Positions 36,504 through 44,879 of a stretch of DNA of 64,000 bases are shown here, one piece after another. Where the stretch lies: NCBI RefSeq assembly GCF_029428675.1, contig NZ_JAJNEL010000001.1:2170001-2234000 (forward strand). The letters are read 5' to 3'. The stretch comes from Streptomyces sp. JH14 (GTDB lineage Bacteria > Actinomycetota > Actinomycetes > Streptomycetales > Streptomycetaceae). Position 1 is the first letter of the stretch. Every line of letters begins with the position of its first letter. Under the pieces are notes generated by a model. That model worked only from the letters and a program-made list of their open reading frames with translations, was not told where the DNA came from and did no database searches. Made by a program: the position numbers and the translations under genes.

Positions 36504-37311
36504 AGCCCGGCTGGCAGGTGGGGCACCAGAAGAGGTTGCGGGCCGCCAGATCCGCCGTACGGATCTCCGTGCCGCAGATGTGGCACCCCTGCCGCGCCCG
36601 CCGGTACACGTACACCTCGCCCCCGTGGTCGTCCACCCGCGGCGCCCGCCCCATCGCGTCGGGCATGTGCTCCGGCCGCACCGTGTCGATCCGGTTGTTC
36701 CGCACGCCTTCGCGCATCAGCACCACCAGGTCGGCCCATATCGCGTCCCACTCCGCACGCATGAGGTCCCTGCCCTGGCGGTACGGGTCGATGCCGTGCC
36801 GGAACAGGACCTCCGCCCGGTACACGTTGCCCACGCCCGCGATGACCTTCTGGTCCATCAGCAGCGCGGCCACCGTGATGCGGCTGCGCGAGATCCGCTG
36901 CCAGGCGCGCTCGCCGTCCTCGTCGGTCCGCAGCGGGTCCGGGCCCAGCCGGTCGTGTATCGCGCGCTTCTCGGGTTCCGTGATGAGCGCGCAGGTGGTC
37001 GGGCCGCGCAGGTCCGCGTGGTGACCGTCGTTGGCCAGGCGCAGGCGGACGGTGTCCGTGGGCGGCGGCACCGGTGCCGTGCCGAAGTGGAGCTTGCCGA
37101 ACAGGCCCAGGTGGATGTGGACCCACCCGGCGTCCTCGAAGCCGAGGAACAGGTGCTTGCCGTGCGCGTCGACGCCGGTGAACCCGCGGCCGTCCAGGAG
37201 GGCCGCGCTCTCCGCGAACCTGCCCTGCGGGCTGCTGACCCGCACCAGCCCACCCTCGAACCGGTCACGGTGGTCCGCGGCCAGGCGGTGGATCGTGTGT
37301 CCCTCGGGCAC
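36502..37311 (-). CDS. nei: Fpg/Nei-family DNA glycosylase (endonuclease VIII-like)
   Basis: 269 residues. After the initiator comes PEGHTIHRLA with the catalytic N-terminal Pro and Glu, then HIHLGLFGKL, the H2TH region (VAALLMDQKVIAGVGNVYRAE, about 145-165) and a C-terminal zinc finger (CHICG and CPTC). It excises oxidised bases and cleaves at the resulting abasic site. GTG start at 37311. The TAA stop lies at the border of a MITE-like element. Confidence 0.94.
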   Translation of the reverse strand: MPEGHTIHRLAADHRDRFEGGLVRVSSPQGRFAESAALLDGRGFTGVDAHGKHLFLGFEDAGWVHIHLGLFGKLHFGTAPVPPPTDTVRLRLANDGHHADLRGPTTCALITEPEKRAIHDRLGPDPLRTDEDGERAWQRISRSRITVAALLMDQKVIAGVGNVYRAEVLFRHGIDPYRQGRDLMRAEWDAIWADLVVLMREGVRNNRIDTVRPEHMPDAMGRAPRVDDHGGEVYVYRRARQGCHICGTEIRTADLAARNLFWCPTCQPG

Positions 37312-37398
37312 GGCGGCGGCTCTCCTCGGCGGGGCGGGATATGACTACGAGGATATGACTGTGCCGCCGGACGGACCGGCGGCACGGGGCGGGACGGG

Positions 37399-37887
37399 TC
37401 AGCCCTGCTGCGGGTGGTGGGCCGGGATCGGGGGCAGTTCGCCCGTGGTCTCGTACGCCGTCAGCATCTCGATACGACGGGTGTGACGCTCCTCACCCGA
37501 GTACGGCGTCGCGAGGAAGATCTCGACGAACTTCGTCGACTCCTCGACCGTGTGCATCCGGCCGCCGATGGCCACCACATTGGCGTCGTTGTGCTCGCGG
37601 CCGAGCGCGGCGGTCTGCTCGCTCCAGGCGAGTGCGGCGCGCACGCCCTTCACCTTGTTGGCGGCCATCTGCTCGCCGTTGCCGGAGCCGCCGATCACGA
37701 TGCCGAGACTGCCCGCGTCCGCGGCCGTCTTCTCGGCGGCGCGCAGGCAGAACGGCGGGTAGTCGTCCTGGGCGTCGTAGATGTGGGGACCACAGTCGAC
37801 GGCTTCGTGGCCTTGGGCCTTGAGCCACTCGACGAGGTGGTTCTTGAGTTCGAAGCCGGCATGGTCGGAACCGAGGTACACGCGCAT
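37399..37887 (-). CDS. rpiB: Ribose-5-phosphate isomerase B
   Basis: 162 residues from ATG at 37887, within the RpiB/LacAB family size. N-terminal YLGSDHAGFELK with the substrate-binding DHAG, GIVIGGSGNGEQMAANKVKG forming the phosphate loop, and HNDANVVAIGGR are all present. It interconverts ribose-5-phosphate and ribulose-5-phosphate. Actinobacterial RpiB uses a Glu base rather than the Cys of E. coli, and the loop here (SGNGEQ) fits that. It lies 87 bp upstream of nei. Confidence 0.95.
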   Translation of the reverse strand: MRVYLGSDHAGFELKNHLVEWLKAQGHEAVDCGPHIYDAQDDYPPFCLRAAEKTAADAGSLGIVIGGSGNGEQMAANKVKGVRAALAWSEQTAALGREHNDANVVAIGGRMHTVEESTKFVEIFLATPYSGEERHTRRIEMLTAYETTGELPPIPAHHPQQG

Positions 37888-38030
37888 GTGACGAGTGTGG
37901 CATGTGGATCGCGGGGTAGCCGTCATCGGGGTCGGGACCCTCCGGACGCGGCAGGACCTGCTGCCGGATCACGCTCCCGGCCCCCGTTGGACCTGTCGTC
38001 GAGCACACGCTCGGCCGGCGCTCAAAGCCG

Positions 38031-38053
38031 TTGCACAGCGCTCATGTGTGCAA
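38031..38053. promoter_or_regulatory. Candidate operator upstream of the first permease
   Basis: TTGCACA and TGTGCAA form a perfect 7-bp inverted repeat with a 9-bp spacer, in the 317-bp divergent gap between rpiB and the permease. Regulator unknown. Confidence 0.4.
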
Positions 38054-38204
38054 TCCCACTCGGGCAACGATCCGGACACCTATTCGGAATAAAGGGTTCC
38101 GCTTCCAGGGTCGGGCGAGCTTCAATGCCAGTGCCTCGCCGCCACACCACAGTGCAGCGGCACAGCTACGGGACAGAGTGATCCAGAACGTAAGGATTCG
38201 ATCC

Positions 38205-39668
38205 ATGACGCAGACGACTCTGGCAGGACCGGGCCAGAAGCCCGGCGAGCCGGGCCGGGCGGACAAGCAGGAGTCCGGCGACGGGCTCCAGGCAGGTCTC
38301 AAGAACCGCCACCTCTCCATGATCGCCATCGGCGGAGTGATCGGCGCGGGCCTCTTCGTGGGCTCCGGCGCCGGCATCGCCGCCGCAGGACCGGCCATCC
38401 TGCTCTCGTACGCGCTCGTCGGCCTCATGGTCGTCTTCGTCATGCGGATGCTCGGCGAGATGGCCTCGGCCAGGCCCAGCTCGGGCTCCTTCTCCGCCTA
38501 CGCCGACCAGGCCCTCGGCCGCTGGGCCGGTTTCTCGATCGGCTGGCTGTACTGGTTCTTCTGGGTCGTGGTGCTCGCCGTCGAAGCCACGGCGGGTGCC
38601 AAGATCCTGGAGGGCTGGGTGCCGGGCGTTCCGCAGTGGGCGTGGGCGCTGATCGTGATGGTGGTGCTCACCGCGACGAACCTGGTCTCGGTCGGCTCGT
38701 ACGGCGAGTTCGAGTTCTGGTTCGCCGGGATCAAGGTCGTGGCGATCGGCGCGTTCGTCGTCGTCGGTCTGCTCGCCGTCTTCGGGCTGCTGCCCGGTTC
38801 GGACAACCCGGGCGCGGGGCTCGCACACCTCACGGACAGCGGCGGCTTCTTCCCCCACGGGCCGGGCGCCATCCTCACCGGTGTACTGATGGTCGTCTTC
38901 TCTTTCATGGGCAGCGAGATCGTCACGCTGGCGGCCGGCGAGTCCGAGAACCCGCAGCGCGCCGTCCAGAAGGCCACCAACAGCGTGATCTGGCGGATAG
39001 CCGTCTTCTACCTGGGCTCGATCTTCATCGTGCTGACGCTGCTGCCGTGGAACGACGCGTCGATCCTCAAGGACGGCAGCTACGTCGCCGCGCTGAACTC
39101 GATCGGCATTCCGCACGCCGGCCAGGTCATGGACGTCATCGTGCTGACGGCCGTCCTGTCCTGCCTCAACTCCGGCCTGTACACGGCCTCGCGGATGGCG
39201 TTCTCGCTCGGCGGCCGCGGTGACGCGCCGAAGGCGTTCGCCCGGACCAACAAGCGGGGCGTGCCGCAGGCGGCCATCCTGTCCTCGGTGGTCTTCGGCT
39301 TCGTCGCCGTGTTCTTCAACTACCAGTGGCCGGACACCGTCTTCCAGTTCCTGCTGAACTCGTCCGGTGCGGTCGCCCTGTTCGTCTGGCTGGTCATCTG
39401 CTTCACCCAGCTGCGGATGCGCGGGATCATCCTGCGCGAGTCGCCGGAGAAGCTGGTCGTACGGATGTGGCTCTTCCCGTACCTGACCTGGGCGACGATC
39501 GCGATGATCTCGTTCGTGCTGGTCTACATGCTGACCGACGACAGCGGCCGCGAGCAGGTCCTGCTCTCGCTCCTTGTCGCAGCGGTCGTCGTGGTCGTCT
39601 CACTGGTACGCGAGGCCCGGCAGCGCAAGAGCGGTGCGATCCCCGCCGACGCGTCCGCCGACGCCTGA
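38205..39668 (+). CDS. APC-family amino acid permease 1 (GabP/AnsP-like)
   Basis: 487 residues from ATG at 38205 with AAGGA upstream. Twelve spans are expected. The first carries MIAIGGVIGAGLFVGSGAGI, the unwound helix-1 substrate motif of amino-acid/GABA permeases, and SARPSSGSFSAYADQALG follows span 2. The tail is short and charged. It imports an amino acid or GABA by proton symport. Two paralogues follow at 40,976 and 42,523, separated from it by bioY. Confidence 0.93.
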   Translation: MTQTTLAGPGQKPGEPGRADKQESGDGLQAGLKNRHLSMIAIGGVIGAGLFVGSGAGIAAAGPAILLSYALVGLMVVFVMRMLGEMASARPSSGSFSAYADQALGRWAGFSIGWLYWFFWVVVLAVEATAGAKILEGWVPGVPQWAWALIVMVVLTATNLVSVGSYGEFEFWFAGIKVVAIGAFVVVGLLAVFGLLPGSDNPGAGLAHLTDSGGFFPHGPGAILTGVLMVVFSFMGSEIVTLAAGESENPQRAVQKATNSVIWRIAVFYLGSIFIVLTLLPWNDASILKDGSYVAALNSIGIPHAGQVMDVIVLTAVLSCLNSGLYTASRMAFSLGGRGDAPKAFARTNKRGVPQAAILSSVVFGFVAVFFNYQWPDTVFQFLLNSSGAVALFVWLVICFTQLRMRGIILRESPEKLVVRMWLFPYLTWATIAMISFVLVYMLTDDSGREQVLLSLLVAAVVVVVSLVREARQRKSGAIPADASADA

Positions 39669-39708
39669 TCGATCCTGTGCCTGCCTGACGGCCGATGTCA
39701 GGTGTAAG

Positions 39709-39756
39709 GGGAGGCTCTCCCGTCGCGGACTTCACCGCGCGACGGGAGAGCCTCCC
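39709..39756 (+). terminator. Terminator of permease 1
   Basis: 19-bp perfect stem with a 10-nt loop (39,728-39,737) followed by TTTT, starting 41 bp after the stop. Confidence 0.92.
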
Positions 39757-40014
39757 TTTTGCACGACCCGCTGCCCCCGGTCGGCCTTCCGCGCCGGCGC
39801 CCCGGGACCGCGGTCGCCTGTGCCGCCGGGCGCGGGCCGACCACGGCGCAGGTCATCCGCCCGGACCGCGCGACGGACACGGAGCCCGCCATGCGCCGTG
39901 CCGCACCGTGCCCCGTGCCGGACCGCGCCCCGTGCCGCACCGTGCCCTGGCCTCGCCGGCCTTCCGCTTCGGCAGCGGGCACCGTGCCGAGGCCCTCCAC
40001 GGTGAGCGGACATG
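39757..40014. other. Intergenic spacer with short GC repeats
   Basis: Contains several reiterations of the type CCGTGCCGCACCGTGCC (39,895-39,950). No gene supported. Confidence 0.4.
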
Positions 40015-40063
40015 CAAGAGGCCCGCCGTTCTGGTGTCGCAGTGCGACCCGGCGAGCCTCTTG
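40015..40063 (-). terminator. Hairpin downstream of bioY
   Basis: CAAGAGGCCCGCCG pairs with CGGCGAGCCTCTTG at 13 of 14 positions, about 40 bp past the bioY stop on the minus strand. Confidence 0.65.
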
Positions 40064-40103
40064 GAGGGGGTTCATGAACGCGCCCGAGGCGCGTGAGCAT
40101 GCG

Positions 40104-40700
40104 TCAGCCGCGGCGGCCGATGAGCTTCCAGGCGGCGGGGAGCGCGCCCATCGCCAGCGCCGCCTTCAGGGCGTCACCGAGCAGGAACGGCACCAGGCCG
40201 GCCGCGATCGCGGCGCTCGCCGACATCCCGGTGGACAGAGCCAGGTACGGGACACCGACCGCGTAGATGATCGCGGAGCCGAGCACCATCGTGCCCGCGG
40301 TGCGCAGCACGGAGCGGTCTCCGCCGCGTCGGGCGATGTCGCCGACCACGGTCGCGGCGAGCAGCATGCCGAGGACGTAACCGAACGAGGCGCCGCCCGC
40401 ACCGGAGCTGCCGCCCGCGAACCACGGCATGCCCGCCATGCCGACGAGCGCGTACACGGCGAGGGAGAGGAAGCCGCGGCGCGCGCCGAGCGCGGTGCCG
40501 ACGAGAAGCGCGGCGAAGGTCTGGCCGGTGACGGGGACCGGGGAGCCCGGGACCGGGACGGCTATCTGGGCGGCAATACCGGTGAGCGCGGCGCCGCCGA
40601 CGACCAGGGCCGTGTCGACGGCGTAGCGGTGCCTGGCGGCGGGCAGCAGATCGGCGAGGACCGCTCCGGTACGGACGGGGGCGGCGGCAGCAGTACTCAT
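40104..40700 (-). CDS. bioY: Biotin transporter BioY
   Basis: 198 residues with six membrane segments. The segments PGSPVPVTGQTFAALLVG and GARRGFLSLAVYALVGMAGMPWF are the BioY signature. It is the substrate-binding S component of a biotin ECF transporter; no EcfA/EcfT genes are adjacent, so it would act alone or share a module encoded elsewhere. An 18-bp palindrome 48-65 bp upstream of the start is a likely operator. It is inserted between permease genes and oriented against them. Confidence 0.94.
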   Translation of the reverse strand: MSTAAAAPVRTGAVLADLLPAARHRYAVDTALVVGGAALTGIAAQIAVPVPGSPVPVTGQTFAALLVGTALGARRGFLSLAVYALVGMAGMPWFAGGSSGAGGASFGYVLGMLLAATVVGDIARRGGDRSVLRTAGTMVLGSAIIYAVGVPYLALSTGMSASAAIAAGLVPFLLGDALKAALAMGALPAAWKLIGRRG

Positions 40701-40747
40701 CGGGACTCCGCGGTGGTGAGGGCAGGTGGGGACAGACTGAGCCTGAC

Positions 40748-40765
40748 GTTAGCCCACGGGTTAAC
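40748..40765. promoter_or_regulatory. Candidate operator of bioY
   Basis: GTTAGCCCACGGGTTAAC: the half-sites GTTAGCCC and GGGTTAAC match at 7 of 8 positions around a 2-bp centre. GTTAACC-type half-sites resemble those of biotin repressors, although the spacing differs from the long BirA operator. Confidence 0.5.
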
Positions 40766-40975
40766 GCTCGATCACCATCAGCCACCCACAAAGCGGCGGT
40801 TGACGGATTGGTGGGGTTCCCACAAAGGCTGGTGCGCAATCACGCGGCAGCGTGATGCTGGTCACTGAGGTGAGGGCCGAGAGGGGCCCGGCCAAGGGAT
40901 GTGGCCTCGCCACGTGAGACTGTAGGTTCCCCATAAGAGGGACCCACCAGATGATCCGAGAGTGACCCGCACCCC

Positions 40976-42379
40976 ATGCACGACTCCCCTCCCCCCACGC
41001 AGCAGGAACCCCTCTCGCACGGACTGAAGCAGCGTCATCTGACCATGCTCGGCCCGGGCGGGGTGATCGGCGCCGGGCTCTTCGTCGGTTCGGGCGCCGG
41101 GATCGCGGTCGCCGGACCGGGCATCGTCGTGTCGTACCTGATCGCGGGCGCGCTCGCGATGCTGGTGATGCGGATGCTCGGCGAGATGTCGGCCGCGATG
41201 CCCGCCTCGGGCGCGTTCTCCGTCCATGCGGAGCGGGCGCTCGGCCGCTGGGCCGGGTTCAGCGTGGGCTGGCTCTACTGGTTCCTGCTGGTGGTGGTCC
41301 TCGCCGTGGAGGCGACCGCCGCCGCGAAGATCGCCCACGGCTGGCTGCCGGGCGTGGACCAATGGGCGTGGGTACTGGTCTTCATGGTCGTCTTCACCGT
41401 GGCCAATCTGACGGCGGTGAAGAACTTCGGCGAGTTCGAGTTCTGGTTCGCCGCGCTCAAGGTCACCGCGATCGTGATCTTTCTGGTGCTCGGGCTGCTC
41501 GCCGTCTTCGGTCTGCTGCCGGACACCGATCCGGTCGGGCTGACCAACCTCACCGGGCAGGGCGGTTTCCTGCCGAACGGCTGGGACGGTGTCGTCTCCG
41601 GTGTGCTGACCGTCGTCTTCGCGTTCGGGGGGCTGGAGGTCGTCACGATCGCGGCGGCCGAGACCGAGAACCCGGCCCGCGCGGTGGGACGTGCGGTACG
41701 CAGTGCCGTCGTACGGATCCTGTTCTTCTACGTCGGGTCGATGCTGGTGATCGTGACGGTGCTGCCGTGGACCGCGCAGCAGTCCGGACTGAGCCCGTAC
41801 GTCAAGGTCCTGGACGCGATCGGGGTGCCGTCCGCCGGGCAGATCATGAACATCGTGGTGTTCGTGGCACTGCTCTCCGCGCTGAACGCCAATCTCTACG
41901 GCGCGTCCCGGATGGTGTTCTCGCTGGCCGAACGCGGCGAGGGACCGCGCGGGCTGCTCAAGGTGTCGGGAAGCGGGGGCGGGGGCGGGGTGCCGCGGCG
42001 GGCGGTGCTGGCCTCGGTCGCCTTCGGCTTCGTCTCCGTCCTGCTCAATCTGAAGTGGCCCGACACCGTCTTCCTCTATCTCCTCAACTCGGTCGGCGCG
42101 GTGCTCCTCTTCGTCTGGGGTCTGATCGCGGCGTCGCAGCTGCGGCTGCGCCGCCGTCTGGAACGCGAGGCACCCCAGGCCCTGGGCCTGCGGATGTGGT
42201 GCTTCCCGTGGCTGACCTGGGTGACCCTGGCCGCGCTGTTGGCCGTACTCGTGCTGATGCTGACCGACGACGCCGCGCGCCCGCAGGTGCTGTGGTCGGC
42301 CGGGGCGACCGGTCTCGTGCTGCTGGTGGCGGGGGCGCGGGAGCTGAGGGACCGGCGCGGATCCACGAGCACGCGCTGA
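40976..42379 (+). CDS. APC-family amino acid permease 2
   Basis: 467 residues. It aligns end to end with its neighbours: HGLKQRHLTMLGPGGVIGAG in span 1, MRMLGEMSAAMPASGAFSVH after span 2 and NFGEFEFWFAALKVTAI in the middle. Unlike the other two it has MLGPGG where they have MIA(I/L)GG, a change in the substrate helix. A Gly-rich loop (SGSGGGGGV) sits near residue 335. ATG at 40976; ribosome-binding site weak. Confidence 0.92.
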   Translation: MHDSPPPTQQEPLSHGLKQRHLTMLGPGGVIGAGLFVGSGAGIAVAGPGIVVSYLIAGALAMLVMRMLGEMSAAMPASGAFSVHAERALGRWAGFSVGWLYWFLLVVVLAVEATAAAKIAHGWLPGVDQWAWVLVFMVVFTVANLTAVKNFGEFEFWFAALKVTAIVIFLVLGLLAVFGLLPDTDPVGLTNLTGQGGFLPNGWDGVVSGVLTVVFAFGGLEVVTIAAAETENPARAVGRAVRSAVVRILFFYVGSMLVIVTVLPWTAQQSGLSPYVKVLDAIGVPSAGQIMNIVVFVALLSALNANLYGASRMVFSLAERGEGPRGLLKVSGSGGGGGVPRRAVLASVAFGFVSVLLNLKWPDTVFLYLLNSVGAVLLFVWGLIAASQLRLRRRLEREAPQALGLRMWCFPWLTWVTLAALLAVLVLMLTDDAARPQVLWSAGATGLVLLVAGARELRDRRGSTSTR

Positions 42380-42522
42380 GGCGTGGCCGTCCCGGGCACG
42401 TACGCACACGTTCACCTTGCGTGACGCCAGCGCCCGGATAGCGGACGCCGATCCCCTGCGAGCGAGTATCGGGCAGAGACTGTGGCAACGTCCCCGTCTC
42501 AGCTACCGAACAGAGTTCGTCC

Positions 42523-43965
42523 ATGCCTCGGACCACCTCGTCTCCCCCCACCGCCGATTCCGACGTCCCCGCCACCCCGGCCGGCGCCGAGGCCCCCGCG
42601 GTCACGGCCGACTCCGCGCTCGCCCATGGACTCAAGCAGCGCCATCTGTCGATGATCGCCCTCGGCGGTGTCATCGGTGCCGGGCTGTTCGTCGGTTCCG
42701 GTGCCGGTATCGCCTCCGCCGGGCCCTCGATCGTCCTCGCCTACGCCATCTCCGGGCTGCTGGTCATGTTCGTGATGCGCATGCTCGGCGAGATGTCCGC
42801 CGCCAATCCGGTCTCCGGCTCCTTCTCCGTCCACGCGGAACGGGCCATCGGGCCGTGGGCCGGATTCACCGCCGGGTGGGCGTTCTGGGTGCTGCTCTGC
42901 GTCGCCGTCGGCCTGGAAGGGATCGGCGCCGCGCACATCGTCACCGGCTGGCTGCCCGGCACCCCCGAGTGGGCCTGGGTGGGGCTGTTCATGGTGCTCT
43001 TCCTCACCACGAACCTGACCGCAGTGAAGAACTTCGGCGAGTTCGAGTTCTGGTTCGCCGCGCTCAAGGTCGCCGCGATCACGCTGTTCCTGGTGCTGGG
43101 CGTGCTGGCGATCCTCGGTGTGCTGCCCGGCACGACCGCCCCGGGCGACGCCAACCTCCGCGGTGACGGCGGGTTCCTGCCGCACGGCGCCAACGGCTTC
43201 ATCATCGGACTGCTCGCCTCCGTCTTCGCGTACGGCGGTCTGGAGACGGTCACCATCGCCGCGGCCGAGTCCGAGAACCCGGTACGGGGCGTCGCGAAGG
43301 CGGTCCGGACGGCGATGTGGCGGATCGCGCTGTTCTACGTCGGTTCCATGGCGGTCGTCGTCACCCTCGTCCCGTGGGACGACCCGAAGGTCGCGACGGT
43401 CGGCCCGTTCTACGCGACACTCGACCACCTCGGCATCAGCGGCGCAGCGGAGATCATGAACGTGGTCATCCTGATCGCCCTGCTCTCCGCGATGAACGCC
43501 AACATCTACGGCGCCTCGCGCATGGCCTGCTCGCTGGTCGCCCGCGGCCAGGGTCCGAAGCGGCTCGGCCGGGTCACCTCCGGCGTGCCGCGTACCGCGG
43601 TGCTCGTCTCGTCCGCCTTCGGCTTCCTGTGCGTGCTGCTCAGCTACTGGCGGCCGGACGACGTCTTCCCCTGGCTGCTCAACATGATCGGCGCGGTGAT
43701 CCTGGTCGTCTGGATCTTCATCGCGGTGTCGCAGCTGCTGCTGCGCCGCCGGCTGGAGCGCGAGTCGCCCGAGAAGCTGGTCGTGCGCATGTGGCTGTTC
43801 CCGGTGGGAACGCTGCTGGCGCTGGCGGCCATGGCCGGCATCTTCGCACTGATGCTGCGCCAGCCCGACACGCGTGACCAGCTGCTGGCGACCGGTGCGC
43901 TGACCGTGGTCCTCAGCGTCATCGGTGGCGTGCGCCAGCGCCGGGCCGGGGCCGTCAAGAACTGA
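42523..43965 (+). CDS. APC-family amino acid permease 3
   Basis: 480 residues with a Pro/Ala/Thr-rich N-terminal extension of about 30 residues before HGLKQRHLSMIALGGVIGAG. The downstream spans and the ESPEKLVVRMWLFP segment match permease 1 closely. It follows permease 2 by 143 bp and may be transcribed separately. The last 11 bp overlap the convergent phosphatase gene. Confidence 0.92.
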   Translation: MPRTTSSPPTADSDVPATPAGAEAPAVTADSALAHGLKQRHLSMIALGGVIGAGLFVGSGAGIASAGPSIVLAYAISGLLVMFVMRMLGEMSAANPVSGSFSVHAERAIGPWAGFTAGWAFWVLLCVAVGLEGIGAAHIVTGWLPGTPEWAWVGLFMVLFLTTNLTAVKNFGEFEFWFAALKVAAITLFLVLGVLAILGVLPGTTAPGDANLRGDGGFLPHGANGFIIGLLASVFAYGGLETVTIAAAESENPVRGVAKAVRTAMWRIALFYVGSMAVVVTLVPWDDPKVATVGPFYATLDHLGISGAAEIMNVVILIALLSAMNANIYGASRMACSLVARGQGPKRLGRVTSGVPRTAVLVSSAFGFLCVLLSYWRPDDVFPWLLNMIGAVILVVWIFIAVSQLLLRRRLERESPEKLVVRMWLFPVGTLLALAAMAGIFALMLRQPDTRDQLLATGALTVVLSVIGGVRQRRAGAVKN

Positions 43966-44587
43966 CGTCCGGTGCGCACGGCACGTTGAGGGAGAGCAGC
44001 GCGCCGCCCTCCTCTCCGAGCTGCACCTCACTCACCGCCGCGTTCCGCAGCTGCGGAAGCGCCCGGCGGTAGGCGCCGAGCGGGATCGACAGCAGTTCGC
44101 ACAGGACGAGTCGCAGCACGGTGCCGTGGGAGACGACCAGTACGCGCTGTCCCGGATGGCAGTACGCGATCCGGCGCAGCGCAGCCGTCCCCCGGGCCGC
44201 CGCCGTGCGCGGATCCTCGGCCCCGGGGAAGGCGTGGATCACCGGATCGGCGCGGTACGCCTCGGCCCATGCAGGGTCCTCGGCGGCGAACTCGGCGAGC
44301 GTGCACCCCTCCATCGCCCCGAAGTCGCACTCGCGCAGATCGTGTTCGGGCAGGGGTACGAGGCCGAGCGCCCGGCAGGCGGGTTCGGCGGTCTCGATGG
44401 CGCGCGAGACCGTCGACGTCCAGATCGCGTCCACCCGATGCCGGACCGTCCACCGCGCCAACTGCTCGGCCTGTCGGCGCCCCTCTTCACTGAGCGGAAT
44501 GTCGCTGATCCCGGCGTAACGGTCCTCTCCGTGCCAGATGGTCTCTCCGTGGCGGGCGAGCAGCAGGGTCGTGGGGGTGGCGGTCAT
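43955..44587 (-). CDS. Histidine phosphatase family protein (phosphoglycerate-mutase-like)
   Basis: 210 residues from ATG at 44587 with AAGGGAGAG upstream. The phospho-accepting motif LLARHGETIWH, IPLSEEGRRQAEQL, the acid motif RECDFGAMEG and the second His motif VVSHGTVLRL are present. Could be a small-molecule phosphatase (for example cobalamin- or sugar-phosphate-directed) rather than a glycolytic mutase; substrate cannot be read from sequence. Confidence 0.9.
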   Translation of the reverse strand: MTATPTTLLLARHGETIWHGEDRYAGISDIPLSEEGRRQAEQLARWTVRHRVDAIWTSTVSRAIETAEPACRALGLVPLPEHDLRECDFGAMEGCTLAEFAAEDPAWAEAYRADPVIHAFPGAEDPRTAAARGTAALRRIAYCHPGQRVLVVSHGTVLRLVLCELLSIPLGAYRRALPQLRNAAVSEVQLGEEGGALLSLNVPCAPDVSS

Positions 44588-44680
44588 CGACTCTCCCTTC
44601 CGGTTCGCCCACCAGCTTGGGGCACGGCCGGGCGATGCGCGCCGGGGCGGGACGCGGTACCTGCCGGATCCCGACACCAC

Positions 44681-44713
44681 ATCAGCCCTTCGGTCCAGGA
44701 CCGAAGGGCTGAT
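44681..44713. promoter_or_regulatory. 33-bp palindrome in a divergent promoter region
   Basis: ATCAGCCCTTCGGTCC and its exact complement GGACCGAAGGGCTGAT are separated by a single base. It lies between divergently oriented genes, so a terminator role is unlikely. The CCTTCGGTCC/GGACCGAAGG core resembles DosR/OsdR-type response-regulator boxes. Confidence 0.55.
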
Positions 44714-44879
44714 CACGTCCTGGCTCCCCCATGCCCCGCGCGGAAGTCACTCGTACGAGGCGGGTGCGATGATGGACCCCGTCGCCTGGTGGGACTGGCC
44801 AGTCGAACTCAACACACCCGGCACGATCATGTCCGGCAGCATCGACGCGCCCGAAGCGGCTGCCGAGGACAGGGGCATC

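Noticed and set aside
39895..39950. Short GC-rich reiterations considered as a CRISPR-like array
   Set aside because: Units are only 8-10 bp, irregular and without spacers or cas genes; simple low-complexity repeat.
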